Both the position numbers and the translations under genes were made by a program. A stretch of 64,000 bases of DNA. Origin: Pseudomonas kairouanensis. Lineage in GTDB: Bacteria > Pseudomonadota > Gammaproteobacteria > Pseudomonadales > Pseudomonadaceae. Each line of letters starts with the position of its first letter. The first letter of the stretch is position 1. Positions 43,012 through 51,028 of this stretch are shown here, piece after piece. The notes beneath the pieces were generated by a model that saw only the letters and a program-made list of their open reading frames with translations, ran no database searches and was not told the DNA's origin. The stretch lies in contig NZ_QUZU01000003.1 in NCBI RefSeq assembly GCF_004682055.1, positions 62,001 through 126,000 of the forward strand. The letters are read 5' to 3'.

Positions 43012-44100
43012 ATGCCGTCAGCGCCCCCCCTTGAGAAAACGTCGCACCAGTTGCTCTACCTTATCTACGGTAACCAGGATGTTTATCGGCGCGAGGCCAA
43101 GTTCAGCATCCTTACCGCCCTGTCACATCTCAAGCAAGGCGAGTCGCTGTGTATCCGCGTCATGACCGATCGCCCTCAGGACTACACCGGCTGGCCGGTG
43201 GAAACCATCGAGCTGGATGAGCAGGTCCTGGCCCAATGGCAAGGCGAAAACGGCTATACCCACCGTCGCAAGGCCTGTGCCATTGCCCACGGCCTGACGT
43301 TCGCGGACAAAACCCTGTTCGTCGACACTGACACGCTGTTTCTCAAGTCCCCGCATCGCGTGCTCGACCTTATCGAGCCTGGCCAGTATGTGATGGACGA
43401 GTTCGAATATGACTGGAGCTACGTCTGCAAGCGTGCGGAGTACCTCAAGCTGGGCCAGCACCTGAGTGCCCATGGCATCTGCGCCAGTAACAGCTTCAAG
43501 CTCTACAACAGCGGCCTGTGTGGCGTGCGCAGTAGTGATGCGCCGCTGTTTGACACCTCGATCCGCTTGATCGACGAGTGGACGGCAGGTTCGTTCCAGA
43601 TCCATACCATCGAGCAAGTCGCGATTTCCTTCGCCATGCGCGGCAATACGGTGCGCGAGGCCCGCAAGTTCGTTCATCACTATTACGCCGACAAGCGTTT
43701 CTTCCATGCCATGCAGGCACACTTTTTCAGCCTGCACGGTGAAACCTTCGGCCCCAAGCTGGTCGCACGATGCCTGGACGTGCCTACGGTCAAGCCGGTG
43801 CCGTCCCCCTGGCAGCGGCTGCGCATCAAGTGGCAGTTGCGCAATCATCGCAAGCACATGAAGCGGGTCGGACGGGACCTGCTCTACGGCAGTTCGGCGC
43901 CTGCCCATCCTTATTACGATGTGTGCCGGCATGGCTGGTGGGAGTCGGCGTCCCGGGAAATCCGCGGCTGGGATAAGGCCGAGCAGAAGCAGTTCTTCGG
44001 CAACCATGACAGCCACTGGCCCCAGCAACTGCCTCGACCTGCGAAGGCCGCTGACGAGCAAAAGATCCTCGCCTTCCTGCGCCAACAGCAGGCCCGCTGA
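43012..44100 (+). CDS. Glycosyltransferase-like protein (nucleotide-sugar fold)
   Basis: About 362 residues. I chose the ATG at 43012, seven bases after GGAG; the frame is open further upstream from 42943. The N-terminal half looks like a GT-A domain: LLYLIYGNQDVYRREAKFSI starts the fold, and LFVDTDTLFLKS carries the DxD motif for metal and sugar nucleotide. Later parts are YNSGLCGVRSSDAPLFD and the His-rich RKFVHHYYADKRFFHAM, both seen in GT8-type acceptor loops. It has no membrane helix. The substrate is unknown. A terminator follows, shared with the convergent tubulin-like gene. Confidence 0.68.
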   Translation: MPSAPPLEKTSHQLLYLIYGNQDVYRREAKFSILTALSHLKQGESLCIRVMTDRPQDYTGWPVETIELDEQVLAQWQGENGYTHRRKACAIAHGLTFADKTLFVDTDTLFLKSPHRVLDLIEPGQYVMDEFEYDWSYVCKRAEYLKLGQHLSAHGICASNSFKLYNSGLCGVRSSDAPLFDTSIRLIDEWTAGSFQIHTIEQVAISFAMRGNTVREARKFVHHYYADKRFFHAMQAHFFSLHGETFGPKLVARCLDVPTVKPVPSPWQRLRIKWQLRNHRKHMKRVGRDLLYGSSAPAHPYYDVCRHGWWESASREIRGWDKAEQKQFFGNHDSHWPQQLPRPAKAADEQKILAFLRQQQAR

Positions 44101-44104
44101 GACG

Positions 44105-44135
44105 ACGACGGCGCCACGCGGCGCCGTCGTTGTTT
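44105..44135. terminator. Terminator between convergent genes
   Basis: ACGACGGCGCC (44105-44115), loop ACGC, GGCGCCGTCGT (44120-44130), then TGTTT. A perfect 11-bp stem placed a few bases after the glycosyltransferase-like stop and before the tubulin-like stop. Confidence 0.88.
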
Positions 44136-44136
44136 C

Positions 44137-46314
44137 TCAGGCAGTCTTGCCGGTGTGGTTGTTCAACGAGATCACCTTGGTCTTGCCAATGCGATGACGG
44201 TAAATCTCGCGCAAGTACTTGACCGCTTTCTTCACGCAGTCCCGTGACAAACGAATGTCATTGATCGACACAAACTTCTCTTTGTCGTTGATCAGCTCGC
44301 GGTACTTCTTCTCATACATCGGCTTGATCGCGTACCAGTTGGTATCGAGGATCTTCGCCGGGTTTTCAAACTCGTTGAGCAACTCGTCGATACGGTCTTC
44401 GTCGAAGTCCTCGTGGATGATGAAGTCCAGGATCGAGTTGTCCAGCGTGTCATCGAAGCGGTACGGGTTGCGTGCAAAGCAGCGCTTGATAAAGGCCACG
44501 ATCAGCGTGAGGAAGTCGTCCGACAGGCATGGGCTTTTGGCGATCAGGGTGGTCAGCGACAGGTTGGCCGAGGCGCCGATCACCAAGGCGTAGCGCTTGA
44601 GGGTGGTATTGGGGAACAGGCTGTTGAGGTGGGTCTTGAGCCGGTTCAGGTCCATGTAGGACAGCTTGTAGTCCTTGGGCAGGGAGACGATGGACACCAC
44701 CGACGAACAGTTCTTGAAGAAGTGCAGGTCGTGCAGCGCCGCCGCGTCATAGCCGGAGTTCTTGTATTGCTCCAGGGAGGCCTTGTAGCGCTTGGATTCA
44801 ATCGGCAGCAGGCTGATGCCTTCGATGGCCTGGGTGACCTTGTTGAAGTGCGGCAGGTCGATGGAGCGGAAGAACAGGTCGTCGATGTTCAGGCGCTGCG
44901 GCTCTTTATCGAACACCTTGAACTTGTCGCTCGACGGCGGCGGGGTTTCCGGGACCACGGATTCTGCGTAGGCAATCGCCACCGGGCCCGCCAGGCTCAT
45001 AAACAGGTCGTTGGCATCCAGGCGGATGGTTTCGCCAATGTCGATACCGGCGCGACGGAAGTAGTTCTGGTCGTAGTCGGTGGTCACCGCCTGGGCGGTA
45101 AGGATGTTGAAGATCTGCTGGGAGATGTACTGGTTGGCGTGTTTCTCCATGGCATTGACATCAATGTTCTGGATATTGCCGTCATCGCTCTCTTCGGCGT
45201 AACGCATGATGTCGTTGGAGATCAGCATCATCGCGTTCCAGGGCCGGATACGCCCCTTCACACTGGCTTCGCTGCTGTCTTCATTGGCGAAGTTGTACGA
45301 GAAATCCCATTCTTCCGACAGGTATTTGCACAACAAGCGCCCGGCGTTGATGTGCAGCGCCTCGGACATCTCGCTGCGGTGATCGGAAATGTTCGGCAGC
45401 ACGCAGATACCGCTGGTGAAGATCGGCTCGAACACAAACGCGTGGCCGCTCTTGCTGTCGTGCTCGTCGGCGGGCTTGGTGTCGAAGGTCTTGTTCATGT
45501 ACGAGTGTTGCTGGGCCAGGCCGAACTCCGAGGCCATGCCCGAACCGGTACCGCCGCCCGCGCTGAAGATCGAGAAGTACAGGCGCGACTGGTTGGCCTT
45601 GATGCCGCAAGAGTCGATGAGGTAGGAGTGGATCATCTTCCAGTCGGGGCTGGAAAAACGCTGGGTGTCTTTGTTGAGGATGATCTTGGCCAGGTATTGG
45701 CCGAGGATCGGCGCGTTACCGGCACCACCGGCATGGACTTCCGACAGGTCCATGATTTTCATTTTGCTGTAGTCGCGCAGAAAGCCGCTTTTTTCGCCCT
45801 TGCGCGAGAAACGGATACGCCCGGCGATGTCCTTGTCCAGGTCGCCCAGCATCACCAGCGGTTCTACCAGGAACACCGGTTTGCTGGCCTTGCCGCCGCC
45901 CAGGCGCAGGTTGTTGCGAATCCATTGGGCCGGGCTGTAGCCCTTGTCCAGGGACTTGTCTTCGGTGCTGAATTCGTTGAGGTAGAACTTGCGTGCGTTG
46001 TACACCAGCTCCGCCACGTCCAGCGCGATGTTGGAACCACAGCGGCCCAGGCCGATCAGGCACACCGAAGGGAATTCCTGTTCGCTACGCTGCTCGCCAT
46101 CGATTTCCAGGTGCGGCGCACGCGGGAACACCATGTCGCGCAGGCCGTCGAGGTTGTCGAGGATGCGGTCGGTGTTGGTTTCGGTGAAGTACAGGTATTG
46201 CTGGGTGGCCAGCGGGCGCGCGCTGCTCAATGCCTTTGAACCTGAGGGCTTGTCCGCAGGAGCTGGGAGCAACACGTCGGATACCACGGTGGCAGAGTTA
46301 TTCTTGGAAGTCAT
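44137..46314 (-). CDS. Diverged FtsZ/tubulin-superfamily GTPase
   Basis: 725 residues from MTSKNNSATVV. After a roughly 80-residue N-terminal region, a Rossmann-like GTPase begins with VCLIGLGRCGSNIALDV (GxGxxGxN at 88-95). The tubulin signature SAGGGTGSGMASEFG lies at 251-265. A T7-loop-like segment ETIRLDANDLFMSLAGP (428-444) keeps two Asp (433 and 436) that in FtsZ complete the GTPase site of the neighbouring subunit, but has Arg431 where FtsZ has Asn. About 280 further residues follow, far longer than FtsZ. The upstream frame extension to 46584 lacks support. It is on a chromosome, is not the dcw-cluster ftsZ, and has no plasmid or phage partner genes. It may polymerise; function is not established. 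Confidence 0.8.
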   Translation of the reverse strand: MTSKNNSATVVSDVLLPAPADKPSGSKALSSARPLATQQYLYFTETNTDRILDNLDGLRDMVFPRAPHLEIDGEQRSEQEFPSVCLIGLGRCGSNIALDVAELVYNARKFYLNEFSTEDKSLDKGYSPAQWIRNNLRLGGGKASKPVFLVEPLVMLGDLDKDIAGRIRFSRKGEKSGFLRDYSKMKIMDLSEVHAGGAGNAPILGQYLAKIILNKDTQRFSSPDWKMIHSYLIDSCGIKANQSRLYFSIFSAGGGTGSGMASEFGLAQQHSYMNKTFDTKPADEHDSKSGHAFVFEPIFTSGICVLPNISDHRSEMSEALHINAGRLLCKYLSEEWDFSYNFANEDSSEASVKGRIRPWNAMMLISNDIMRYAEESDDGNIQNIDVNAMEKHANQYISQQIFNILTAQAVTTDYDQNYFRRAGIDIGETIRLDANDLFMSLAGPVAIAYAESVVPETPPPSSDKFKVFDKEPQRLNIDDLFFRSIDLPHFNKVTQAIEGISLLPIESKRYKASLEQYKNSGYDAAALHDLHFFKNCSSVVSIVSLPKDYKLSYMDLNRLKTHLNSLFPNTTLKRYALVIGASANLSLTTLIAKSPCLSDDFLTLIVAFIKRCFARNPYRFDDTLDNSILDFIIHEDFDEDRIDELLNEFENPAKILDTNWYAIKPMYEKKYRELINDKEKFVSINDIRLSRDCVKKAVKYLREIYRHRIGKTKVISLNNHTGKTA

Positions 46315-46519
46315 TGTGCGCCATGTGCCTGGGCGGATGGCTGAAGCAAATCTTAGGGCCATCACGCAATGGGAGTTCGCGACTTTTACAGTGCGTCCTT
46401 GTCCGGCACGGTTGAATTGGACCCCGATGTTTACAGGGCAAACGTGGCCAGACTCTGATGAATCGGCCGTTCGTCGGCATTCTTTAGGTGAATGATGGCT
46501 AAATGCCAAAGATTGGGCG

Positions 46520-48784
46520 TCAGCGAATTGGCCTGACGATTGAAGTGGGCCCGGCGCGGGTAGGGGAAGGTTCTTTCGGTGCACCGTTGTCCTTGGTGCC
46601 CGCGGTGCTGAACGGGTACAGCGGGTTGCGCATCTCGATGCCCTGGATCACGCCGATGATGTCGCTGGCCGGCACCGCCGGGCTCAGCAGGTAGCCCTGG
46701 ACAAAGTCGCAGCCATGCTTGAGCAGCAGTTCGAACTGGGCCTGGGTTTCCACGCCTTCGGTCACCACCTGCAGGTGCAGGGTGTGGGCCATGCCGATCA
46801 CGGCCTGGACGATCTCGATGTCGGCGGTGGACTTGGGGATGTCCTGGATAAACGAGCGGTCGATCTTCAAGGTGTTGAGGGGCAGGCGCTTGAGGTAGGC
46901 GAGGGAGGAGTAGCCGGTGCCAAAGTCATCGATGGCCAGGGACACCCCCAGCGCACGAATTTGCCGCAACAGCGCCAGGGTGCTGCTGATATTGCCCATC
47001 AGCGCGTTTTCGGTGACTTCCAATTCCAGACGGTTGGCGTCGATGCCGCTGAAGCGCAGCGCGTCCTCGATCTCATCGGCCAGTTCATCCCGGGCCAGGT
47101 TCAGGGCGGAGCAGTTCACGGCCATGGTCAGTTCGGTGTAACCCCGGTCCGATAGCAGGCTCAGGTCATGGCAGGCCTGGCGCAAGACCCAGTGATCAAG
47201 TTCGGCAATCAACCCATTGTTTTCAGCGATGCCGATAAAACGGTCTGGCGCCAGCAAGCCGTGTTGCGGGTGTTGCCAGCGCACCAGGGCCTCCAGGCGA
47301 GTGACCTTGCCCAGCTTCATGTCGAAGATCGGTTGGTAGAACAGCACCAGTTGGTTGCGCGTGCGCAGGGCGCCACGCAGTTCTTCTTCCAGTTGCAGTT
47401 CGAGAAAGGCCCGGGTCTTGAGGTTGGAACTGAAGAAGGTCAGGCTATTGCGCCCGGTGTCTTTGGATTGGTAAAGCGCCAGGTCGGCGGTTTTCAGTAG
47501 TTCTTCACAGGTCAGGCCGTCATCGGGAAACAGGCTGATACCGATACTGGTGGTCATCACCATGCGCCGGCCGGCCAGTTCGATGGGTTCTTTCATCTTT
47601 TGCATGATGCGCTGCGCCAGGTGTCGGGCTTCATCGCGGTGATGGATGCTGATCAGAATGCAGAACTCGTCGCCACCAAAGCGTGCCACCACATCTTCAT
47701 GGCTGCGTACCGAACCCTTGATGTGCGCGGCGAGCACAGTGAGCAACTGATCCCCGGCGTCGTGGCCAAGGCTGTCATTGATGCGCTTGAAGTGGTCGAT
47801 ATCGAGGAAGATCACCGCCATCATGCCGTGTGAGTTGGTTTTCTCGTCGAGTTTCTCCGCAAAGATCTGGTTGAAGCCCCGGCGATTGAGCAGGTTGGTC
47901 AGGGCATCGAAATGGGCCACCTGTTGCAACGAGGCGCGCGCTTGGTCCAGTTCGCTGAGCAGGGCGTTGACCCGCCGCAAGTCGCGCTCCTTGTGTTGCA
48001 GCTTCTTGTCGGCCAGGGCGGCACTGATGCTGCTGCCGATCACCAGCAAGGTGATGACCGCCACAGACAGGCCCAATTGAATCGGGTTGTTGTCCAGCGG
48101 CAGCGACAGGTCGGCGCCCGTGGGCACCATCAGGCGCATGGCGGCCATGCCGGTGAAGTGCATGCTCAGGATGCCCGCGCCCAACACCAGGCTGGCGGCA
48201 TATTTGAGCAGTTGATGGAATACCCCGCTGCCGTTGCGCAGGTAGCTCGACAGCAGCAATGCTGCAAGGCTCGCGCCCATGGCGATGGTGACCGAGGCCA
48301 GGAACAGCTCTGTTTCAAAGTAGAGTTCGGCCTGGGATTGCATGGCCGACATGCCGACGTAGTGCATCAGCGCGATGCCGATGCCCATCCACACCGACGC
48401 CAGCAGGTACTGATGAAAACGCAGGTGAGGATGGCTGAGAGTTTTCATGGCAAACAACGACGCCACCAGCGCAATCAGCAGCGAGGTAAAGGTGGTGATC
48501 AATTCGTAATGAATGGCAATCGGCGCCTGGAAGGCCAGCATGCTGATGAAGTGAGTGGACCAGATACCGCCCGCCAGGCAGCCCGCCCCAAGCCAGCGCC
48601 AGTGGCGACGTGCGGTGGGGTCTTCGACATGGCCGACGCGTTCGGCCATGTCGAGTGTGCCGAAACCTGCCGCGCACGCGACCAGGTAGGCCAGCAACAC
48701 CAGAAAGGGGTTATGACTGCAATTGAGTAACAAATGCCCGCTTTCGGGGAGGTCGGTAAAGAAATGCAGACCGAGCCATTCCAT
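46520..48784 (-). CDS. MHYT-GGDEF-EAL cyclic-di-GMP protein
   Basis: 754 residues. The MHYT membrane sensor (residues about 15-240, seven helices) has its repeats HFISMLAF, LMHYVGMSAMQ and LSMHFTGMAAMR, whose His and Met are thought to bind copper or haem and sense gas. The GGDEF domain (ARFGGDEFCIL, around 370) keeps the catalytic motif. The EAL domain (LEALVRWQHP, about 498; VTENALMGN; IDDFGTGYSSLAYLK; FVQGYLLSPA) looks intact, so both cyclase and phosphodiesterase activity are possible. This is the MucR/YkoW-like architecture of pseudomonads, where MucR acts on alginate. Confidence 0.95.
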   Translation of the reverse strand: MEWLGLHFFTDLPESGHLLLNCSHNPFLVLLAYLVACAAGFGTLDMAERVGHVEDPTARRHWRWLGAGCLAGGIWSTHFISMLAFQAPIAIHYELITTFTSLLIALVASLFAMKTLSHPHLRFHQYLLASVWMGIGIALMHYVGMSAMQSQAELYFETELFLASVTIAMGASLAALLLSSYLRNGSGVFHQLLKYAASLVLGAGILSMHFTGMAAMRLMVPTGADLSLPLDNNPIQLGLSVAVITLLVIGSSISAALADKKLQHKERDLRRVNALLSELDQARASLQQVAHFDALTNLLNRRGFNQIFAEKLDEKTNSHGMMAVIFLDIDHFKRINDSLGHDAGDQLLTVLAAHIKGSVRSHEDVVARFGGDEFCILISIHHRDEARHLAQRIMQKMKEPIELAGRRMVMTTSIGISLFPDDGLTCEELLKTADLALYQSKDTGRNSLTFFSSNLKTRAFLELQLEEELRGALRTRNQLVLFYQPIFDMKLGKVTRLEALVRWQHPQHGLLAPDRFIGIAENNGLIAELDHWVLRQACHDLSLLSDRGYTELTMAVNCSALNLARDELADEIEDALRFSGIDANRLELEVTENALMGNISSTLALLRQIRALGVSLAIDDFGTGYSSLAYLKRLPLNTLKIDRSFIQDIPKSTADIEIVQAVIGMAHTLHLQVVTEGVETQAQFELLLKHGCDFVQGYLLSPAVPASDIIGVIQGIEMRNPLYPFSTAGTKDNGAPKEPSPTRAGPTSIVRPIR

Positions 48785-48924
48785 AGCATGCCCACCATAG
48801 AGTCATTACGTCACTGCCTACGGCGATGACCTATGGAGTCGAGTATAGAAGCCCCAGGCGTTTCGCCATGGGTAATGGCACTTTGCTCTCAACGATTTTG
48901 GCATGCCATCGATAGCGTTTGATG

Positions 48925-49290
48925 CTAAGCGCTGATGGGCAGCTCCAGCTCAAACGGAGCTTGCAGAGGCGGCAAACCGAAGGCAGCGCGGGCGGCATCG
49001 CAGTCGACGTTCTGTATGCCTTCGTGCCAGGACGCTTCAAATTCGCGGCAGGGGCTGGAGCGTTGAGCATAGATTGAACAGCTCGTGCTTTTGCCCACTT
49101 CTCCCTCCAGGCTGCAGCAGCGTGTGGGTTTCTGGTCGGTGCCGATCATCGCCACGCGTGTCGGATTGATCTGCACCACCAAGTCATCGGGCACAGTGCC
49201 GCCGGACGAGGCGCATTCTCCCCAAAAGAAAGACACACGAAAGTGTGAACAGCAGGCACCGCAACTCAGACACGGACTGGCTTCGGACAT
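48925..49290 (-). CDS. YkgJ-family cysteine cluster protein
   Basis: About 121 residues from MSEASPCLSCGACC. The pattern CLSCGACC, followed by TRCCSLEG, TSCSIYAQRSSPCREF and NVDCD, is the YkgJ-type zinc or iron-sulfur cluster motif. Members are widespread and poorly studied; most are cytoplasmic metal-binding proteins. Several ATG codons exist upstream (49299 and others); 49290 gives the family-like N-terminus, but no strong ribosome site decides it. Confidence 0.85.
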   Translation of the reverse strand: MSEASPCLSCGACCSHFRVSFFWGECASSGGTVPDDLVVQINPTRVAMIGTDQKPTRCCSLEGEVGKSTSCSIYAQRSSPCREFEASWHEGIQNVDCDAARAAFGLPPLQAPFELELPISA

Positions 49291-49544
49291 GGGCGTCATC
49301 AAGTAAGAAAAGTAAGGGGGGTAGGTGTTACGGAAGGCTCGCCATTCTATCCGGGCCATGGCCATTGGGAAGGGGGTGGCACACATATATTTTTGTAGGG
49401 AAAGTCCCGTAATGCCGGGCTCAATCATGCCCTATCAGCTTTACGAATCATTACAGACAAGTACCGCCCGCCTGACTATGTTGCAGGTACCGGGCAGGAT
49501 GCATCGGGCATCGCAGCTCTCATAACAATAAAAGAGACGGACCC

Positions 49545-50891
49545 ATGCAGAACTCGACCCAAGCGGCGAATGCCTGGCGCATTCTGTTCCTGCTGTTCCT
49601 TGCCAACCTGTTCAACTTCTTTGACCGCACCATTCCGGCGATCATCATCGAGCCGATCCGCATGGAGTGGCACCTGAGCGACTTTCAGCTCGGCATCATC
49701 GGCACCGCGTTCACCATCGTCTATGCCATTGCCGGCCTGCCCCTGGGGCGTATGGCCGACACCGGCTCGCGCAGCAAGCTGATGGGCTGGGGCCTGTTCG
49801 CCTGGAGCGGCCTCACGGCGGTCAATGGCATGGTCGGCAGCTTCTGGACCTTTTTGCTGGTGCGCATGGGCATCGGTATTGGTGAAGCCAGCTATGCGCC
49901 GGCGGCCAACTCGCTGATCGGCGACCTGTTCCCCGCACACCGCCGCGCGCGAGCCATGGGGATTTTCATGCTGGGCCTGCCGTTGGGCCTGCTGCTCGCG
50001 TTCTTCACCATCGGCTGGATGGTCAAGGCGTTTGACAGCTGGCGTGCGCCGTTCTTTATCGCCGCGGTGCCGGGGATGATCCTTGCGGTGTTCATGTTTT
50101 TTATCAAGGAACCCAAGCGCGGCGCGGCTGAAACCGTGCGTGTTTCCCAGGAGCGCGTCGATCGCCCGATTCGCCGCATCCTGGCGGTACCGACTTTCCT
50201 TTGGCTGGTGCTGGCGGGGCTGTGCTTCAACTTTGCCACTTATGCCTGCAACTCATTCCTGGTGCCGATGCTGCAGCGTTACTTCCTGATGCCATTGCAG
50301 GAGGCGGCCGTGGCCACCGGCGTGATTGTCGGGTTGACCGGCCTGGTGGGCTTGACGTTGGGCGGCTGGATTGCCGACAAGATCCATCAGCGCGTACCCA
50401 ATGGGCGCCTGTTGTTTGCAGCGTTCAGCCTGATCATTTCCACGGTCACGACTGCCTGGGCGTTACACGCCGGGCGCATCGAGATTGGCGTGTTTGTGGC
50501 GCTGTTCAGCGTGGGCTGGTTGTTTGCGTATAACTTCTACACCTGCGTTTACACGGCGATCCAGGACGTGGTTGAACCGCGCCTGCGGGCCACGGCGATG
50601 GCGCTGTTTTTTGCAGGCTTGTATTTGCTGGGCGGGGGCATGGGGCCGATTGTGGTGGGTGGCTTGTCTGATTACTTTGCCCATTCGGCGATGTATGCGG
50701 CGGGGGCGGAGCAGATGACCGAGGCTTACAAGGCGGTGGGCTTGCATGACGCCATGTACCTGATTCCGGTGGCGCTGTTCTTGACCATGCTGTTTTTGTT
50801 CCAGGCCTCGCGCAGCTTTGTGCGCGATGCCAAGAAGATGAAAGAGGGGTTGAGTGGGGTGGAGGTGCCGGCTTCGGCGGTAACAGCTTAA
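49545..50891 (+). CDS. MFS transporter (spinster/MFS_1-like)
   Basis: 448 residues with twelve helices. The first cytoplasmic loop has the MFS motif AGLPLGRMADTGSRSKLMGW, helix 4 MGIGIGEASYAPAANSLI and the second-half loop GGWIADKIHQRVPNGRL. It resembles the spinster-like transporters with a long first periplasmic loop (RTIPAIIIEPIRMEWHLSD). It carries out proton- or solute-coupled transport; the substrate is unknown. No catabolic genes surround it. Confidence 0.9.
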   Translation: MQNSTQAANAWRILFLLFLANLFNFFDRTIPAIIIEPIRMEWHLSDFQLGIIGTAFTIVYAIAGLPLGRMADTGSRSKLMGWGLFAWSGLTAVNGMVGSFWTFLLVRMGIGIGEASYAPAANSLIGDLFPAHRRARAMGIFMLGLPLGLLLAFFTIGWMVKAFDSWRAPFFIAAVPGMILAVFMFFIKEPKRGAAETVRVSQERVDRPIRRILAVPTFLWLVLAGLCFNFATYACNSFLVPMLQRYFLMPLQEAAVATGVIVGLTGLVGLTLGGWIADKIHQRVPNGRLLFAAFSLIISTVTTAWALHAGRIEIGVFVALFSVGWLFAYNFYTCVYTAIQDVVEPRLRATAMALFFAGLYLLGGGMGPIVVGGLSDYFAHSAMYAAGAEQMTEAYKAVGLHDAMYLIPVALFLTMLFLFQASRSFVRDAKKMKEGLSGVEVPASAVTA

Positions 50892-50907
50892 GACCGAGGT
50901 GACCCCT

Positions 50908-50980
50908 TCGCGAGCAAGCCCGCCCCATATTTGACTGTGTTCACAGGTCCAATGTGGGAGGGGGCTTGCCCCCGATGGGG
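50908..50980. repeat. Chimeric REP pair of two subtypes
   Basis: TTCGCGAGCAAGCCCGCCCC on the left and TGTGGGAGGGGGCTTGCCCCC on the right, with the 26-base spacer ATATTTGACTGTGTTCACAG GTCCAA. The left unit is of the CGCGAG type and the right of the CCCGAT type, so this locus combines the two REP subtypes seen elsewhere in the window. Confidence 0.82.
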
Positions 50981-50998
50981 CCCTCAAGACAGCTGAAA

Positions 50999-51028
50999 GA
51001 AGGCCCGCATTGCGCGGGCCTTCTTGTT
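50999..51028. terminator. Bidirectional terminator between the MFS gene and rapA
   Basis: GAAGGCCCGC (50999-51008), loop ATTGC, GCGGGCCTTC (51014-51023), then TTGTTT on the plus strand and TTTCAGC on the minus strand. It ends five bases before the rapA stop. Confidence 0.9.

Noticed and set aside
44413..46239. 608-residue plus-strand frame
   Set aside because: It is antisense to the tubulin-like GTPase gene and lacks any domain or ribosome site.
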